From positions 1 through 6,087 of the forward strand of contig JAJTCL010000179.1 in NCBI GenBank assembly GCA_021323255.1: a stretch of DNA of 6,087 nucleotides, written 5' to 3'. Position 1 is the stretch's first letter. Each line of letters begins with the position of its first letter. Positions 1 to 6,037 of this stretch are shown piece by piece. This DNA is from Propionibacteriaceae bacterium. GTDB lineage: Bacteria; Actinomycetota; Actinomycetes; Propionibacteriales; Propionibacteriaceae. Position numbers and translations under genes: made by a program. Under the pieces are notes generated by a model, which did not search any database, was not told where the DNA came from, and saw only the letters and a list, made by a program, of their open reading frames with translations.

Positions 1-584
1 ATGCCGGTCGGCAGAAGGAACCAGGTCAGCGGGTAGTGCAGCCGCGAGGTCTCCGAACCCAGCAGCTGGTACTCCATTGCGTGCAGTGCGAGGACGCACA
101 CGACAATCCCGAGGACCGTCAGTTCGACGTAGTACCCCTGCCAAGATCGTGAGCCAAAGAATCGCGACTCGCGACCGCGGCCCCGGAGCAACAGCCGAAT
201 CATGATCAGGAAGCTGATCGAGATCAGTCCGCTCCAGGCGATGATCTCGCTGGCCCACTGATACGGCGCCCAGTGCCCGATGATCGGCAGCGCGAAACGC
301 GGATCGAAGAGCTGCCCGTACGCCGTGATCAGGGTAAAAATCAAGGCACCGAACGCGATGAACACGAACCAGTGGGCAATCCCGATCGTGGTCCACTGCA
401 GCATCCGGGTGTGCCCAAGCGTCTCGGCAAGCAGGTTCCGCCAACGCTGGCCAGGCTGATCACCTCGGCCGGGAGCCGGCTTGCCGAGCTTGACGACGCC
501 GACGATCGATGCCACGGCGCGGACGAAGATCACGACACCGACGACCGAGACCGCCAACGCCACGACGATCGCGGCGACTTTCAC
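1..584 (-). CDS. (Fe-S)-binding reductase, N-terminal membrane domain (partial, 3' end outside window)
   Basis: The frame stays open from a GTG at 584 to the window edge, giving 194 residues without a stop. The start is fixed by a strong Shine-Dalgarno (AAGGAGGAG, plus-strand 591-599) six bases upstream. Hydrophobic stretches lie at about residues 4-30, 66-90, 112-134 and 153-173. Histidines sit in or near them (H71 in GIAHWF, H103 in IIGHW, H168 in LALHAME), as expected for a nitrate-reductase-gamma-like haem-binding membrane domain. The layout, including the IAHWF helix followed by a YGQLFDP loop, resembles the N-terminus of actinobacterial iron-sulfur reductases such as mycobacterial Rv0338c. 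In those proteins cytoplasmic 4Fe-4S and CCG (heterodisulfide-reductase type) domains follow; here they would lie beyond position 1. The likely role is electron transfer at the membrane; the donor and acceptor cannot be told. A NarI-like or other cytochrome b subunit is the main alternative. Confidence 0.8.
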   Translation of the reverse strand, partial: MKVAAIVVALAVSVVGVVIFVRAVASIVGVVKLGKPAPGRGDQPGQRWRNLLAETLGHTRMLQWTTIGIAHWFVFIAFGALIFTLITAYGQLFDPRFALPIIGHWAPYQWASEIIAWSGLISISFLIMIRLLLRGRGRESRFFGSRSWQGYYVELTVLGIVVCVLALHAMEYQLLGSETSRLHYPLTWFLLPTG

Positions 585-613
585 GTGTGACTCCTCCTTG
601 GGCGATGCGTTTC

Positions 614-619
614 AGCCTA
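614..619 (-). promoter_or_regulatory. Candidate -10 element for the Fe-S reductase gene
   Basis: On the minus strand TAGGCT fits the actinobacterial TAnnnT pattern. It lies 29 bases before the GTG start, which would give a leader of roughly 20-25 bases containing the strong Shine-Dalgarno. No good -35 hexamer is visible at the usual distance, and the hexamer falls inside a possible inverted-repeat arm. This is a weak inference from position and pattern only. Confidence 0.22.
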
Positions 620-692
620 GTGGGGTGCTCATCTCGGCCAGCGGAGGCTTTGCGACCTGCTCGAGGACACCTGCTTGCGGCCAGGTCGTGGC

Positions 693-764
693 ACTCCGCG
701 ATAGCTATTTGGACTCTGCACCATCTGCACAGATGCTGCAGTGTCCACGTAAGGGATGCGGAGT
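693..764. repeat. 72-base imperfect palindrome centred at 728/729
   Basis: All arms share one centre (paired positions sum to 1457). Going outward, six pairs match at 722-727/730-735, then one mismatch, five pairs (716-720/737-741), one mismatch, five pairs (710-714/743-747), two non-pairs (one could wobble in RNA), two pairs (706-707/750-751), a six-position unpaired stretch, and seven pairs (ACTCCGC at 693-699 with GCGGAGT at 758-764). That is 25 Watson-Crick pairs over 36 positions, with only a two-base centre. It could be a hairpin in RNA, a cluster of operator half-sites, or the remnant of a small palindromic repeat element. The symmetry is seen directly; the function is unknown. Confidence 0.7.
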
Positions 765-878
765 TGAACGAGGCCGGCCGGTCGGCGACCCAAAACCAAC
801 TCGCCGACGACGACCACCCCAGGCTGCATGAGTGAGGCTAAGATGTTCGCCTCGCAGTGGGTAAGCGGGGGCACGCCG

Positions 879-940
879 CGCCGCGTACCCGAATTGTCAG
901 AACTGGCGACTAGGGTCTTCTTTGACCTCCGTACGCGGCG
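879..940. repeat. 10-bp perfect inverted repeat with 42-base spacer
   Basis: CGCCGCGTAC at 879-888 is exactly complementary to GTACGCGGCG at 931-940. The spacer holds a small GGTC/GACC hairpin (914-917/924-927) and a TAGGGT hexamer at 911-916. The element lies 66 bases before the proV start, so it could be a leader hairpin or a pair of operator half-sites for the importer operon. GC-rich DNA produces such arms by chance fairly often. Confidence 0.45.
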
Positions 941-1006
941 GTTCAGCGATCGGTCGTCAAGGGCGCCGGCCGTCGAAGCCTGTTGCACGAGACCTGTGGG
1001 GTTGGC

Positions 1007-2635
1007 GTGATTGAGTTCGAATCAGTCGGCAAAACATTCCGGGATGGCACGGCGGCGGTTGTCGACCTCAATCTCATCGTGCCCTCCGGGAAGATCACTG
1101 TGATCGTCGGTCCCTCCGGCTGCGGCAAGACCACCACGCTCCGCATGGTCAACCGGATGCTCGAGCCCACCACGGGCCGAATTACCTGGGACGGCACTCC
1201 GCTGCGGACCAAGCGCAAGACCACGCTGCGCCGCCAGATGGGTTACGTCATTCAAAGTGGAGGACTGTTCCCGCATCGCACGGTGCTGGACAACATCGGG
1301 ACGGTGCCTTCCCTCCTGCACTGGCCGAAGGCAAAGATCGAGAAGCGTTCACTGGAATTGCTGAGCAGTGTCGGTTTGGAGCGCAAGCTGGCGCACCGTT
1401 ACCCTCCGCAGCTGTCCGGCGGGCAGCAACAGCGGGTTGGCGTGGCACGAGCCCTGGCGGCTGATCCGCTGGTCTTGCTCATGGATGAGCCGTTCTCAGC
1501 GGTGGATCCGGTGGTGCGCAGCGAACTGCATGAGTTCTTCCTCGGCCTGCAGCGTGTACTCAGCAAGACGATCATCTTGATCACTCATGACATTGACGAG
1601 GCCATCAAGCTCGGCGATCAGGTCGCCATCATGCGGGCGGGCGGGCATCTCGCCCAGGTCGGCACCCCGCAACACGTGTTGGATGAGCCCGCAGACGCCT
1701 TCGTGGAGGGTTTTGTCGGTCGCGACAGGGGATTTCGTTCGCTCTCCTTCCAGTCGGCAAGTGAGCTCAAGTTGGATCGAGTCAGGGTGGTCCGCGACGT
1801 CGAGACTGCCACCGGCACGGGGCCAATTCTGGTTGTCGACGGTGATGCGCGCCCGGTCGGCTGGGCGGATCCGGAACGCCCAGGGCGGGTCTTCGCACTC
1901 GGCTCAACCTTCAACCCGGAGACAGACACACTGCGAACTGCTCTGGACTCGGCACTGACCTCGCCCTACGGTCTGGCTGTCGCCGTGACGGGTGAAACGC
2001 ACCGCTACGCAGGTGTCGTCAATGCCGACGACATCCTGGACAAGGTCAGAGATGTACGCGTATCGATCGCTGAGTCCATCTCGATTCGTGAAGCGGAGGC
2101 GGCGCACGCGTACGAGGCATTGGCCGAACCGGAAGATGGGTACGAACCAGGAGACGGGTACGAGCCGGTTGGCGAACCCGGGGAGGCGTACGAACCGGAG
2201 GACGGGTACGAGCCGGTGGGCGAAGCCGAGGAGGCGTACCAACTGGAGCAGGTGCTCGACCCGCTCGCGACACCGGATCAGCCGTACGAATCGGGCGAGG
2301 TGCCTGACAAGCCTGCGGAATCACAGCAGGCATATGCATCAGACCAGGTGTACGACCAGCTTGCCGAGCCTGAGCCAGTGGATGATACCGATAGCGCTGA
2401 GACCCGGCTCGTTGACCAGCAAGGAGACGTTTCGGCGCCTCCCGAGTGGGACGCGCAACGCACCCAGGACATCCCCAGCTTCGTCAGCATGGAGTATCCA
2501 GAGGACGGTGATGTCGAGTCGCCGCGCGACGGCGCGCTTCCGACTGAGGATCACCGCATACCTGACGAAGAGGATGAGCGCCGTAAGGCTCATGGGGAGG
2601 CCACACATCGCCGCGGCTCGAGCGTACTGCAGTGA
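1007..2635 (+). CDS. proV: Compatible-solute ABC importer ATPase with CBS-like region and long acidic tail
   Basis: This 542-residue cytoplasmic ATPase would power uptake of glycine betaine or related quaternary amines (ProV/OpuCA family). Visible motifs are Walker A GPSGCGKTT (35-43), Q-loop Q83 in QSGGLFPH, signature LSGGQQQ (136-142), Walker B VLLMDEP (156-162) and switch H194 in THD. Residues about 240-350 look like a degenerate tandem CBS module, with ILVVDGDARPVGW near 274-286 and RYAGVVNADDIL near 333-344; in this family that module senses ionic strength. Residues 366-542 are an acidic, low-complexity tail (about 50 Asp/Glu against 10 Lys/Arg) with repeated DGYEP/EAYEP units. Usual relatives are about 370-400 residues, so the tail is the extra part. 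GTG 1007 is chosen because family similarity begins there (IEFESVGKTF); GGGG at 998-1001 is a weak ribosome-binding site. An in-frame TTG at 983 would add eight unrelated residues. The stop overlaps the next start by four bases. opuCA is an equally valid symbol. Confidence 0.93.
   Translation: MIEFESVGKTFRDGTAAVVDLNLIVPSGKITVIVGPSGCGKTTTLRMVNRMLEPTTGRITWDGTPLRTKRKTTLRRQMGYVIQSGGLFPHRTVLDNIGTVPSLLHWPKAKIEKRSLELLSSVGLERKLAHRYPPQLSGGQQQRVGVARALAADPLVLLMDEPFSAVDPVVRSELHEFFLGLQRVLSKTIILITHDIDEAIKLGDQVAIMRAGGHLAQVGTPQHVLDEPADAFVEGFVGRDRGFRSLSFQSASELKLDRVRVVRDVETATGTGPILVVDGDARPVGWADPERPGRVFALGSTFNPETDTLRTALDSALTSPYGLAVAVTGETHRYAGVVNADDILDKVRDVRVSIAESISIREAEAAHAYEALAEPEDGYEPGDGYEPVGEPGEAYEPEDGYEPVGEAEEAYQLEQVLDPLATPDQPYESGEVPDKPAESQQAYASDQVYDQLAEPEPVDDTDSAETRLVDQQGDVSAPPEWDAQRTQDIPSFVSMEYPEDGDVESPRDGALPTEDHRIPDEEDERRKAHGEATHRRGSSVLQ
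2150..2245 (+). repeat. 48-bp tandem duplication inside the proV tail
   Basis: Two adjacent 48-base units (2150-2197 and 2198-2245) match at 41 of 48 positions. Each encodes 16 residues of the pattern DGYEPVGE-EAY. A partial third copy of six codons (2132-2149, EDGYEP) precedes them. The unit is a whole number of codons, so copy-number change would keep the reading frame. Several of the seven differences change an amino acid, so the duplication is not brand new. Confidence 0.85.
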
Positions 2636-3288
2636 ATCTGGACTGGGCCTGGATCGAACGCAATCTGTCGATGATCGGTAGCTTGCTAGTTGAGCATGTT
2701 GTTCTCTCGCTCGTGCCAGTCGTCATCGCCTTCGTGATCTCGTTGCCACTTGGCTATCTGGTCTCCAAGACCCGCCGAGTGGCCAACGTCCTGCTCGCCT
2801 TCCTTGGCGTCATTTATTCGGTTCCGTCGCTGGCCCTTTTCGTGCTGATGCCGTTGATGCTCGGCACGCAGATTCTCAATCCGATCAATATCATCGTGGC
2901 GTTGGCGATCTACTCGATTGCGCTGCTGGTCCGTAGCGTGGTGGACGGACTGCGCTCGGTGCCAACACCGGTGAAACAGTCTGCTTCAGCCGTTGGCTAT
3001 GGCTGGCCGCGTCGGCTGTTCCGGGTGGAGATGCCGCTGGCCATGCCGGTGATCTTCGCCGGTCTCCGCGTTGTCACGGTGTCGAATATCGCTCTGGTCA
3101 GTGTTGCGGTACTGATCGGAAGCGGAGCGCTTGGCAAGCTTTTCGACCTCGGCTTCGGCAGCAACTTCTACACCCCGATCATCGTCGGGTTGGTGCTGAC
3201 GCTGGCACTCGCTCTGATCGCTGACGCATTCCTCCTGCTGATCCAGCGTGGCACTCTGCCCTGGTTCAGGAAGCGGGCGGTGGCATGA
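2632..3288 (+). CDS. proW: Compatible-solute ABC importer permease, ProW-like
   Basis: This 218-residue inner-membrane permease would form half of the transport channel together with the following gene. Hydrophobic segments fall at about residues 21-43, 52-74, 86-101, 137-165 and 182-204. The cytoplasmic EAA loop that docks onto the ATPase is visible at about 117-139 (SASAVGYG, then EMPLAMP), and IYSVPSLALFVLMPL (61-75) is typical of this family. Length is normal. The GTG start at 2632 overlaps the proV stop (GTGA) and has no clear ribosome-binding site, which suggests translational coupling. It overlaps the next gene by ATGA at 3285-3288. The N-terminus resembles the permeases that lack a fused binding domain. 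opuCB is the alternative symbol, and the W/Z assignment is by resemblance only. Confidence 0.9.
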   Translation: MNLDWAWIERNLSMIGSLLVEHVVLSLVPVVIAFVISLPLGYLVSKTRRVANVLLAFLGVIYSVPSLALFVLMPLMLGTQILNPINIIVALAIYSIALLVRSVVDGLRSVPTPVKQSASAVGYGWPRRLFRVEMPLAMPVIFAGLRVVTVSNIALVSVAVLIGSGALGKLFDLGFGSNFYTPIIVGLVLTLALALIADAFLLLIQRGTLPWFRKRAVA

Positions 3289-3983
3289 ACCTGTTCGATT
3301 ATCTGACCGATCCCGCCAACTGGCAGGGCCCGGGAGGAATTTGGTATCTGCTGCTCCAGCACATTGGCTACACCGTGGCCGCAGTTGCCATAGCAGCAGC
3401 CGTCGGGATTCCTCTCGGCATCGTGATCGGTCACACCAATCGCGGTTCGTTTTTGGTGATCGGCCTCAGCAATGCCGCTCGGGCCATCCCCACTCTGGGG
3501 CTCTTGGTCTTGGTTGTGCTGCTTCTGGGAACCGGCGTTGGGCCGATTATCGGCGTGCTCGCCGTGCTCGCGCTGCCACCGATCCTCACCGCGACCGCCG
3601 CGGGTATTCGCGGGGCGGATCACGATGCCGTTCACGCAGCTCGTGCCGTGGGCATGTCCGCGCGCCAAATCGTGGGCAAAGTGGAGTGGCCGCTCGCCCT
3701 GCCCCTGGTGATCTCAGGACTGCGAAGCGCGACCCTGCAAGTCGTAGCGACGGCAACGGTCGCTGCCTACAGCTCCGGCGGTGGCCTTGGTCGGCTGCTG
3801 ATCACGGGAAATGCCACACGTAACTATTCCGAAATGTTCGCCGGCGCCTTTCTGGTTGCCTTGCTGGCTATTGTCCTGGATGTGTTGCTTGGTGCGCTTG
3901 GCTGGCTCGCCGGTCGCCATGCCCACCCTGCCAGCAAGAGATCAGCGGCGCGGCAGCAATCCGCGCTCGATCTGGCTGCCTAG
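3285..3983 (+). CDS. proZ: Compatible-solute ABC importer permease, ProZ-like
   Basis: This 232-residue second permease of the importer has hydrophobic segments at about residues 28-50, 55-82, 85-104, 139-160 and 184-208. Its EAA loop lies at about 118-140 (AARAVGMS, then EWPLALP). The N-terminal NWQGPGGIWYLLLQHIGYT and the IPLGIVIGHTNRG element (42-54) are characteristic of the ProZ/OpuCD half rather than the ProW/OpuCB half. The ATG at 3285 overlaps the previous stop by four bases; AGGAAG at 3268-3273 may serve as a ribosome-binding site, about 11 bases upstream. The C-terminal 20 or so residues are a basic, polar cytoplasmic end. The gene is intact and of normal size. opuCD is the alternative symbol. 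Confidence 0.9.
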   Translation: MNLFDYLTDPANWQGPGGIWYLLLQHIGYTVAAVAIAAAVGIPLGIVIGHTNRGSFLVIGLSNAARAIPTLGLLVLVVLLLGTGVGPIIGVLAVLALPPILTATAAGIRGADHDAVHAARAVGMSARQIVGKVEWPLALPLVISGLRSATLQVVATATVAAYSSGGGLGRLLITGNATRNYSEMFAGAFLVALLAIVLDVLLGALGWLAGRHAHPASKRSAARQQSALDLAA

Positions 3984-4021
3984 CCGAGTCCTGCCGAATA
4001 TTGAGACGGAGAAAGTCATAT

Positions 4022-4954
4022 ATGAAAATCAAGCAATCCCTGGTTGGCGTCGGCCTGGGGCTCGCGGCTCTGCTTCTTGCCGCCTGCGGCGGCACCACTG
4101 ACCCGTTAGGTGAGGCCAGCGCACCGCAGCCTTCGGAGTCTGCCGCGGCCAGTGCCCCGATTGTTGTCGGCTCAGCCGACTTCACCGAATCCAAGATCCT
4201 TGCTGAGATCTACTCGCAAGCCTTGAAGGCGAAAGGTGTCGAGTCATCGACCAAGCTCGGGATCGGATCGCGCGAGATCTATATCAAGGCTCTCCAAGAT
4301 CAGTCGATCTCAGCGGTTCCGGAGTACACCGGGAACCTGTTGCTCTACTTCGACGCGAACGCCACGGCCACCACGGCAGCGGAGGTGGAAAAGGCTCTGC
4401 CGGCCGCATTGCCGAGCGACCTCAAGCTCCTGAAGAGCTCTGCCGCGGTCGATCAGGATGTCTACGTCGTCACCAAGGAGTTCTCCGCGCAGCACGGCAT
4501 CACCTCGCTCGAGGACCTGCAGAAGATCGCCAGCACCTCAACCCTGGGTGGCCCGCCGGAGCTCGAGGAGCGGGCCTATGGTCCCCCTGGGCTGGAAAAG
4601 ATCTACGGCGCCAAATTCAAGGCATTCGTCCCTTATCCCAAGTACCCGCCGAAGATCAGTGACCTGGACAACAACAAGATTCAGGTAGCGACCTTCTTCA
4701 CCACCGACGCCATCATCGCCGAGAAGGGCTACGTCCAGCTCGAAGACCCGCAGTCGATGATCTTGCCGCAGAACGTTGTTCCGCTGGTCCGTTCCGACGT
4801 GGCTGAGAACCAAACGGCCGTGACCGCACTGGAGGCCGTCCAGGGAGCATTGACAACCGAGGAACTGATGCAGCTGGACAAGAAGGTTGACACCGACCGC
4901 CAGGACCCGGCTCAGGTCGCTGGGGAGTGGCTGAAGAGCAAGAGCCTCGCCTAA
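4022..4954 (+). CDS. proX: Compatible-solute-binding lipoprotein, ProX-like (OpuAC family)
   Basis: This 310-residue extracytoplasmic binding protein delivers solute to the permeases. Residues 1-21 form a lipoprotein signal (basic MKIK, hydrophobic core) ending in the lipobox LAAC, with C22 as the predicted lipidated cysteine. A Ser/Ala/Glu-rich linker to about residue 46 is followed by the binding domain: VVGSADFTESKILAEIYSQA (48-67), GIGSREIYIKAL (80-91) and VPEYTGNLLLYF (99-110). These match the actinobacterial ProX pattern. Y102 and other aromatic residues are candidates for the cation-binding cage, so glycine betaine, choline or carnitine are likely ligands, though the exact one cannot be read. 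ATG 4022 is chosen over the upstream TTG at 4001 because it gives a proper signal peptide and has GGAG at 4008-4011. It sits 38 bases after proZ with its own ribosome-binding site, so its level may differ from the membrane genes. The EgtU-like ergothioneine-binding branch is a less likely alternative. Confidence 0.92.
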   Translation: MKIKQSLVGVGLGLAALLLAACGGTTDPLGEASAPQPSESAAASAPIVVGSADFTESKILAEIYSQALKAKGVESSTKLGIGSREIYIKALQDQSISAVPEYTGNLLLYFDANATATTAAEVEKALPAALPSDLKLLKSSAAVDQDVYVVTKEFSAQHGITSLEDLQKIASTSTLGGPPELEERAYGPPGLEKIYGAKFKAFVPYPKYPPKISDLDNNKIQVATFFTTDAIIAEKGYVQLEDPQSMILPQNVVPLVRSDVAENQTAVTALEAVQGALTTEELMQLDKKVDTDRQDPAQVAGEWLKSKSLA

Positions 4955-4975
4955 CGTGGTTGGCGGTAACCGGCG

Positions 4976-5929
4976 CTAGTCAGCTTCGGGCGGTGCGGCC
5001 TTGTGGTCGCGCTCGTCCCGGTCGGCCCACTCCAAAAGCTGATCCAGTCGATAGACGTTGTCGTCGATATCAGCGTGCAGGTCCCCAACCTCGGCGAACC
5101 GGGCCGGCATGGTGGCGATAGTGAAGTCCTTCGGATCGGCGTCAGCGATCTCGTCCCAGCGCAGCGGCGCCGAGACGACACCTTCGGGGGTGCCGCGTAC
5201 CGAGTAGGCGCTGGCGATCGTGTGATCACGCGCGTTCTGGTTGTAGTCGACGAAGACTGATCCAGGATCCCGGTCCTTGCGCCACCAGGTCAGGTCCACC
5301 AGGCCGTCGGCGCGGCGCTCCACCTCGCGGGCAAAGGCCCAGGCTGCCCGGCGTACGTCGGGATGTCCATGATCAGGAACGATGCGCACATAGACGTGCA
5401 ATCCTTTGCCGCCAGAAGTCTTCGGATATCCCACCGCACCGAGCTCAGCCAGCAGCTCCTGCACGATCACTGACACCCGTCGCACATCGGCGTAGCTGGC
5501 CGCGGGCATGGGATCAAGATCGATCCGCCACTCGTCGGGGGACTCGACGTCTTCGCGACGGGAGTTCCAAGGATGGAACTCCACCGTCGACATCTGCACC
5601 GCCCAGATGACATCGGCCGGGTGAGTGACGCAGAGCTCGTCGGCGTCGCGGTTGAAGCGCGGGAAGTGCACGCGCACGGTTTCGATCCACGGCGGCGCCC
5701 CATGCGGCAATCGCTTCTGGTGCACCTTCTCACCGTCAACTCCATCGGGAAAGCGGTGCAGCATGCAGGGCCTGTGGTACAAGGCGTTGACGATGCCGTC
5801 CGCGACCGAGAGGTAGTACCGAGCAAGATCAAGCTTGGTCTCCCCACGCGCGGAGAAGTACACGCGTGCAGGATTGCTGATCTTGACGACTCGATCCCCG
5901 ATCTCCAGCTCGATCCGCTCCGTCGCCAT
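4976..5929 (-). CDS. Stand-alone LigD-type primase-polymerase domain protein
   Basis: This 317-residue protein belongs to the archaeo-eukaryotic primase family in the form found as the polymerase domain of bacterial end-joining ligase LigD. Visible motifs are FHPWN (118-122), the metal-binding RIDLDP with D137 and D139, the nucleotide-binding SGGKGLHVYV (172-181), and VFVDYNQNARDHTIASAYSV with a third likely metal-binding D228. The ligase and phosphoesterase domains are absent, and no Ku gene lies in the window. Actinobacteria often carry such separate polymerases (PolD1/PolD2 type), which extend primers with NTPs or dNTPs in repair or gap filling. The family starts near ELEIGDRVVKISNP, so ATG 5929 is preferred to an in-frame TTG at 5986. 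No ribosome-binding site is seen; a leaderless start is possible. The gene converges on proX with only 21 bases between stops. The polymerase call is secure, the cellular role is inferred. Confidence 0.92.
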   Translation of the reverse strand: MATERIELEIGDRVVKISNPARVYFSARGETKLDLARYYLSVADGIVNALYHRPCMLHRFPDGVDGEKVHQKRLPHGAPPWIETVRVHFPRFNRDADELCVTHPADVIWAVQMSTVEFHPWNSRREDVESPDEWRIDLDPMPAASYADVRRVSVIVQELLAELGAVGYPKTSGGKGLHVYVRIVPDHGHPDVRRAAWAFAREVERRADGLVDLTWWRKDRDPGSVFVDYNQNARDHTIASAYSVRGTPEGVVSAPLRWDEIADADPKDFTIATMPARFAEVGDLHADIDDNVYRLDQLLEWADRDERDHKAAPPEAD

Positions 5930-5936
5930 GGCAGAA

Positions 5937-5942
5937 ACAGTA
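5937..5942 (-). promoter_or_regulatory. Candidate -10 element for a leaderless polymerase transcript
   Basis: On the minus strand TACTGT fits TAnnnT and lies exactly seven bases before ATG 5929. This is the spacing expected if transcription begins at the start codon, as in the many leaderless actinobacterial mRNAs. A weak -35 match, GCGTCA, lies 17 bases further upstream inside the inverted repeat. The absence of a Shine-Dalgarno near the ATG supports the idea. No experimental support can be seen in the sequence. Confidence 0.4.
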
Positions 5943-5958
5943 GACGAGCCCTCAGAAA

Positions 5959-6016
5959 CTGACGCTGGTTGCCTCGCCGCGGGCAACCTGCGGCGTGTCG
6001 CGTCAACCAGCGTCAG
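5959..6016 (-). terminator. Inverted repeat with 13-bp arms, possible terminator or attenuator
   Basis: CTGACGCTGGTTG at 5959-5971 pairs perfectly with CAACCAGCGTCAG at 6004-6016, with a 32-base loop. Read on the minus strand it begins 22 bases after the probable stop of the upstream gene and is followed by GTTTCT, a weak T-rich tail. Two competing stems lie inside: GGTTGCC/GGCAACC (5967-5973/5982-5988) and CGCCGC/GCGGCG (5975-5980/5990-5995). The first shares bases with the long stem, so the two cannot both form. Its position between two minus-strand genes favours a terminator; the lack of a real U tract leaves it uncertain. Confidence 0.45.
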
Positions 6017-6037
6017 ACTTGAGAGGCCTGCCCCGGG

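Larger units (their letters stand above)
613..826. repeat. Possible outer arms extending the palindrome to about 214 bases
   Basis: CAGCCT-agt-GGGGTG at 613-627 is the inverse of CACCCCAGGCTG at 815-826, apart from a three-base insertion. Just inside, TCATCTCGGC on the left resembles TCGTCGTCGGC read inward from the right. These arms enclose the 693-764 palindrome, but their centre is shifted by several bases, so unequal insertions would be needed. The arms may be degenerate ends of one inverted-repeat element or a chance match. Confidence 0.3.
585..1006. other. Divergent intergenic region, 422 bases, no convincing gene
   Basis: This region separates the minus-strand Fe-S reductase from the plus-strand importer operon, so it must hold promoters for both unless one is transcribed from further away. 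Open frames cross it on both strands (for example minus 988-629 and plus 828-1010). Their translations are rich in Arg, Ser and Pro, lack a recognisable fold, and lack good ribosome-binding sites, so I do not call genes. The region is rich in dyad symmetry, listed separately. Possible -10 hexamers for the operon are TAAGAT at 839-844 and TAGGGT at 911-916; neither has a convincing -35 partner. No tRNA, CRISPR or known riboswitch core was recognised. Confidence 0.6.

Noticed and set aside
653..688. CGACCTG/CAGGTCG 7-bp inverted repeat
   Set aside because: Seven base pairs with a 22-base loop are expected by chance in GC-rich sequence, and it does not share a centre with the main palindrome.
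273..835. Overlapping plus-strand frames starting at 273, 481 and 509
   Set aside because: Up to 584 they are antisense to the Fe-S reductase, and their Arg/Asp/Thr-rich composition is typical of shadow frames.
859..864. GGGTAA as a stress-sigma (SigB/SigF-type) -10 element for the importer operon
   Set aside because: The hexamer fits, and osmotic control would make sense, but no GTTT-like -35 lies 14-17 bases upstream; the nearest GTTC is only 10 bases away.
629..988. Minus-strand open frame of 119 codons in the intergenic region
   Set aside because: It runs straight through the palindrome, is rich in Arg/Ser/Val with no recognisable domain, and has no good ribosome-binding site. It looks like a chance frame in GC-rich DNA.
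828..1010. Plus-strand open frame of 60 codons just before proV
   Set aside because: It overlaps the proV start, has no Shine-Dalgarno and no family resemblance. A small leader peptide cannot be excluded but nothing supports it.
1992..2681. Plus-strand frame of 229 codons overlapping the proV tail
   Set aside because: It is a shifted-frame shadow, very rich in Arg, Ser and Thr. The proV frame continues without a break and ends in a 4-base overlap with proW, so no frameshift is needed.
3168..3668. Minus-strand frame of 166 codons across the permease junction
   Set aside because: It lies antisense to two well-supported permease genes and has no recognisable domain.
4952..4980. Bidirectional terminator between proX and the polymerase gene
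   Set aside because: Only a 4-bp GGTT/AACC stem is visible in the 21-base gap, with no T tract. This is too weak to call.
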